Shown here in pieces: positions 13,623 to 15,509 of a stretch of DNA of 15,509 bases. Source of the stretch: Thermoproteota archaeon. GTDB taxonomy: Archaea; Thermoproteota; Thermoprotei; Thermoproteales; Thermocladiaceae. Positions within the stretch are counted from its first letter, which is position 1, and each line of letters opens with the position of its first letter. A model generated the notes under the pieces. The model did not search any database, was not told the origin of the DNA, and saw only the letters and a program-made list of their open reading frames with translations. The DNA lies in the NCBI GenBank assembly GCA_013153895.1, contig JAADDN010000074.1:1-15509 (forward strand), written 5' to 3'. The translations under genes and the position numbers were made by a program.

Positions 13623-13668
13623 TTTCTCGAAGAGGATTAAGGAAGAACCTCATCGGTGTATCAGCATT

Positions 13669-15509
13669 ATGTCAGCATTACCAAGCACAGAATCACCATT
13701 AAAGATCTATTATGTACCTGAAGAGAACCTATACTTCTTCAAGAGAAGCATAGCAGAAAAATACGGAACACCGCAAGATGTAACTACCAGGTTCAGATTT
13801 TGGGCAGATCCTAGACCTCTAATTCCTGACGATATAGAGAGCTTAAGATCAGTATCGAACGTAGATAAGGATCTAATAAACAAGATAATCAAGATAATTA
13901 AGAACTGTACAACAATAGTCAACGTAGTAAATGACCCTAACCTAGATCTCGTTAGAGAGTTTATGATAAATGGAGAACTAATATGTACAATAAACTATGA
14001 AATTTATAATAAATCTCACATAATGATACTCAATAAGGTAGGAGCAGCATTATACATAGAAGAAGGTTATAAATACATAAAAGTGAGGAAAGATCCCTCA
14101 GAGATAGATGGTCAGAGAGTAAACTATGGAGAACATGAGATATATCCAATAATAAATGAGGAAGGAAAGCTTGTTGGAAGCTGTATCGTAGTTAATGGTA
14201 GATTAAGAGTAGCTAGAAAGTGGGATCCTGTAAATATAGAAGAGTGTTTGAGCATAATTGATAGAAAGTTTAGAACTCCTCGAGAAATCTATGAAGCAAA
14301 TATACCATTTATAGAGGAGAGAGAACAAAAGATTAGGAGAGTTGTAGAGTATTTTGAGAGGAGGCATAATCTTAAAGGTATATTAAGCTTCTCAGGTGGT
14401 AAAGATAGTCTACTAGCACTTCTACTACTCATAAATGCTGAGTCAAATGTAGAGGTAATACATGTATTCATAGAGAATGCTGATCCTCCAACATTAAGCA
14501 ACTATATAGACTATATAGAGAAGAAGCTCAGCATTAACATAACTAGAGTAGGATTATCCTGGAACAATATCAGAGAGCTAGTAGAGATACTTAACGTTCC
14601 ATCACGTGGAAATCGATGGTGCACTCCTCTCCTCAAGTTTGTACCATTGTTATCATATTTAAAGAGGAAGTACAATATTAAACAAATAATAAGCTATGTT
14701 GGTAGTCGTAAATCAGAAACAGTGAAAAGATGTATAAGACCAGCAACATACATAGACTCTGAGGCAGGATTACTTACACATGCTGTATGTTATAAATTTC
14801 CGAAGCTTCTAGAATATCTATACATATGGTATAGAGCTAAGGTGAGAATGTTCGATGACTATCTTAACGGAATTGAAAGATTGAGCTGCATAATATGCCC
14901 ATTCAAGTCCTGTCTAGAGCTAGAAAAATGTAGTCAAAAATACTCAGAAAAATTCATGATATGGATGCCATATATAGAGAAGCTCACGAGAATGATGATA
15001 AGAAGAGAAGAAGATTTAGAGAAAGCTATCAAAGTACACTTATGGAGATTCTTCATGTTACACTGCGAAGCACAGTATATTGCAGCTAGAGCAGGAGTAA
15101 AGATAAATGATCCATACTACTATCAACGTAAATCTATAGAAAACTGTGTAGAAATAATAGACATAAAACGTGAAGAAAATAATATAGAAATAGTACTAAG
15201 ATCGAAGTTACAGAGAACAGGAACAATAAACAACCTGATAAATAACATATCAACAATTTACGAGAATTCTAACATTTATAATCAGGATAATAAGATCATC
15301 ATACATGCAGACAATGTTGAGATCTTGATAGATCTAGATAAGAATATTGTGAACTCTCGATCAAGAGATCCTGATAAGTTGATTAATATGTTGAAGATTG
15401 TGTTCATGTCTCTCTTCTGTATAAAATGTAATCACTGTGTAATTAACTGTGATAAAGATTGTATAGAGATACCATATAAAATTGATAAAGATAGATGTGA
15501 CAAGTGTGG
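13669..15509 (+). CDS. PUA-like / PP-loop (PAPS reductase family) / ferredoxin fusion, 3' end beyond window
   Basis: At least 613 codons are read from ATG 13669 without a stop before the window ends. Domains: an N-terminal region of unknown fold (1-80); a PUA-like region (about 80-185, ending VVNGRLRVARKWDP); an adenine-nucleotide PP-loop domain beginning at LSFSGGKDS (239-247) with RWCTPLLK (C318); a Cys cluster C407xxC410...C415...C421; and a C-terminal ferredoxin-type motif C584xxC587xxC590xxxC594 plus C598, C610 and C613 at the cut. PP-loop enzymes adenylate sulfur or carbonyl groups; PAPS reductases reduce sulfate esters. The PUA-like part suggests RNA binding, so RNA thiolation is as plausible as sulfate reduction. 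Archaeal proteins of this layout are usually annotated as PAPS reductases without biochemical proof. It is divergent from rpoB. There is no in-frame upstream start before a stop at 13615. Confidence 0.85.
   Translation, partial: MSALPSTESPLKIYYVPEENLYFFKRSIAEKYGTPQDVTTRFRFWADPRPLIPDDIESLRSVSNVDKDLINKIIKIIKNCTTIVNVVNDPNLDLVREFMINGELICTINYEIYNKSHIMILNKVGAALYIEEGYKYIKVRKDPSEIDGQRVNYGEHEIYPIINEEGKLVGSCIVVNGRLRVARKWDPVNIEECLSIIDRKFRTPREIYEANIPFIEEREQKIRRVVEYFERRHNLKGILSFSGGKDSLLALLLLINAESNVEVIHVFIENADPPTLSNYIDYIEKKLSINITRVGLSWNNIRELVEILNVPSRGNRWCTPLLKFVPLLSYLKRKYNIKQIISYVGSRKSETVKRCIRPATYIDSEAGLLTHAVCYKFPKLLEYLYIWYRAKVRMFDDYLNGIERLSCIICPFKSCLELEKCSQKYSEKFMIWMPYIEKLTRMMIRREEDLEKAIKVHLWRFFMLHCEAQYIAARAGVKINDPYYYQRKSIENCVEIIDIKREENNIEIVLRSKLQRTGTINNLINNISTIYENSNIYNQDNKIIIHADNVEILIDLDKNIVNSRSRDPDKLINMLKIVFMSLFCIKCNHCVINCDKDCIEIPYKIDKDRCDKC

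Noticed and set aside
13582..13653. 24-codon N-terminal extension of rpoB
   Set aside because: It contains the likely rpoB TATA element and resembles no RpoB N-terminus.

Overview
The window looks like chromosomal core from a hyperthermophilic crenarchaeon (Thermoproteota), most likely of the Desulfurococcales/Ignisphaera kind. The reasons are: a single unsplit RNA polymerase subunit B; archaeal-type TruD, GTP cyclohydrolase III, SIMPL and NSUN-type proteins; AT-rich DNA with heavy use of AGA and ATA codons; 4-base ATGA gene overlaps; and TATA elements placed about 26-30 bases before start codons, as expected for leaderless transcripts. The genus is an inference. I see no tRNA or rRNA gene, CRISPR array, insertion sequence or phage gene.

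Layout. Bases 66-1234 (+): a winged-helix/CBS-domain regulator overlapping a small double zinc-module protein. Bases 1173-3573 (-): FixC-like flavoprotein, FixX ferredoxin, a HIT hydrolase and a small tail-anchored protein; the last converges on and overlaps the zinc-module gene. Bases 3616-5141 (+): a 74-residue unknown overlapping an NSUN-type RNA m5C methyltransferase. Bases 5143-5352 (-): a 69-residue C2H2-like zinc protein. Bases 5353-5781: the only long gap, which carries two C/D box guide RNAs on the minus strand, neither previously marked by any reading frame. Bases 5782-6498 (-): a GTP cyclohydrolase III-type enzyme, facing a HAD hydrolase (6552-7298, +) across one mirror-symmetric TATA element. 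Bases 7339-9349 (+): a YkgJ-type cysteine-cluster protein and TruD. Bases 9351-10124 (-): a membrane-anchored SIMPL protein. Bases 10174-13581 (-): rpoB. Bases 13669-15509 (+): a PUA / PP-loop / ferredoxin fusion cut by the window edge.

Functional theme. Much of the window serves RNA making and RNA modification: rpoB, TruD (tRNA pseudouridine), NSUN (m5C), two 2'-O-methylation guide RNAs, and a PP-loop protein with a PUA-like RNA-binding region. A second theme is Fe-S/flavin electron transfer (FixC, FixX, the ferredoxin tail of the last gene, and a metal-binding YkgJ protein).

The strongest new observations are the two guide RNAs. Each has the full C-D'-C'-D order in exactly 50 bases. From memory of archaeal 16S sequence, both guides of the first seem to fit the 5' domain of 16S rRNA. 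The next strongest is the symmetric bidirectional promoter at 6522-6529.
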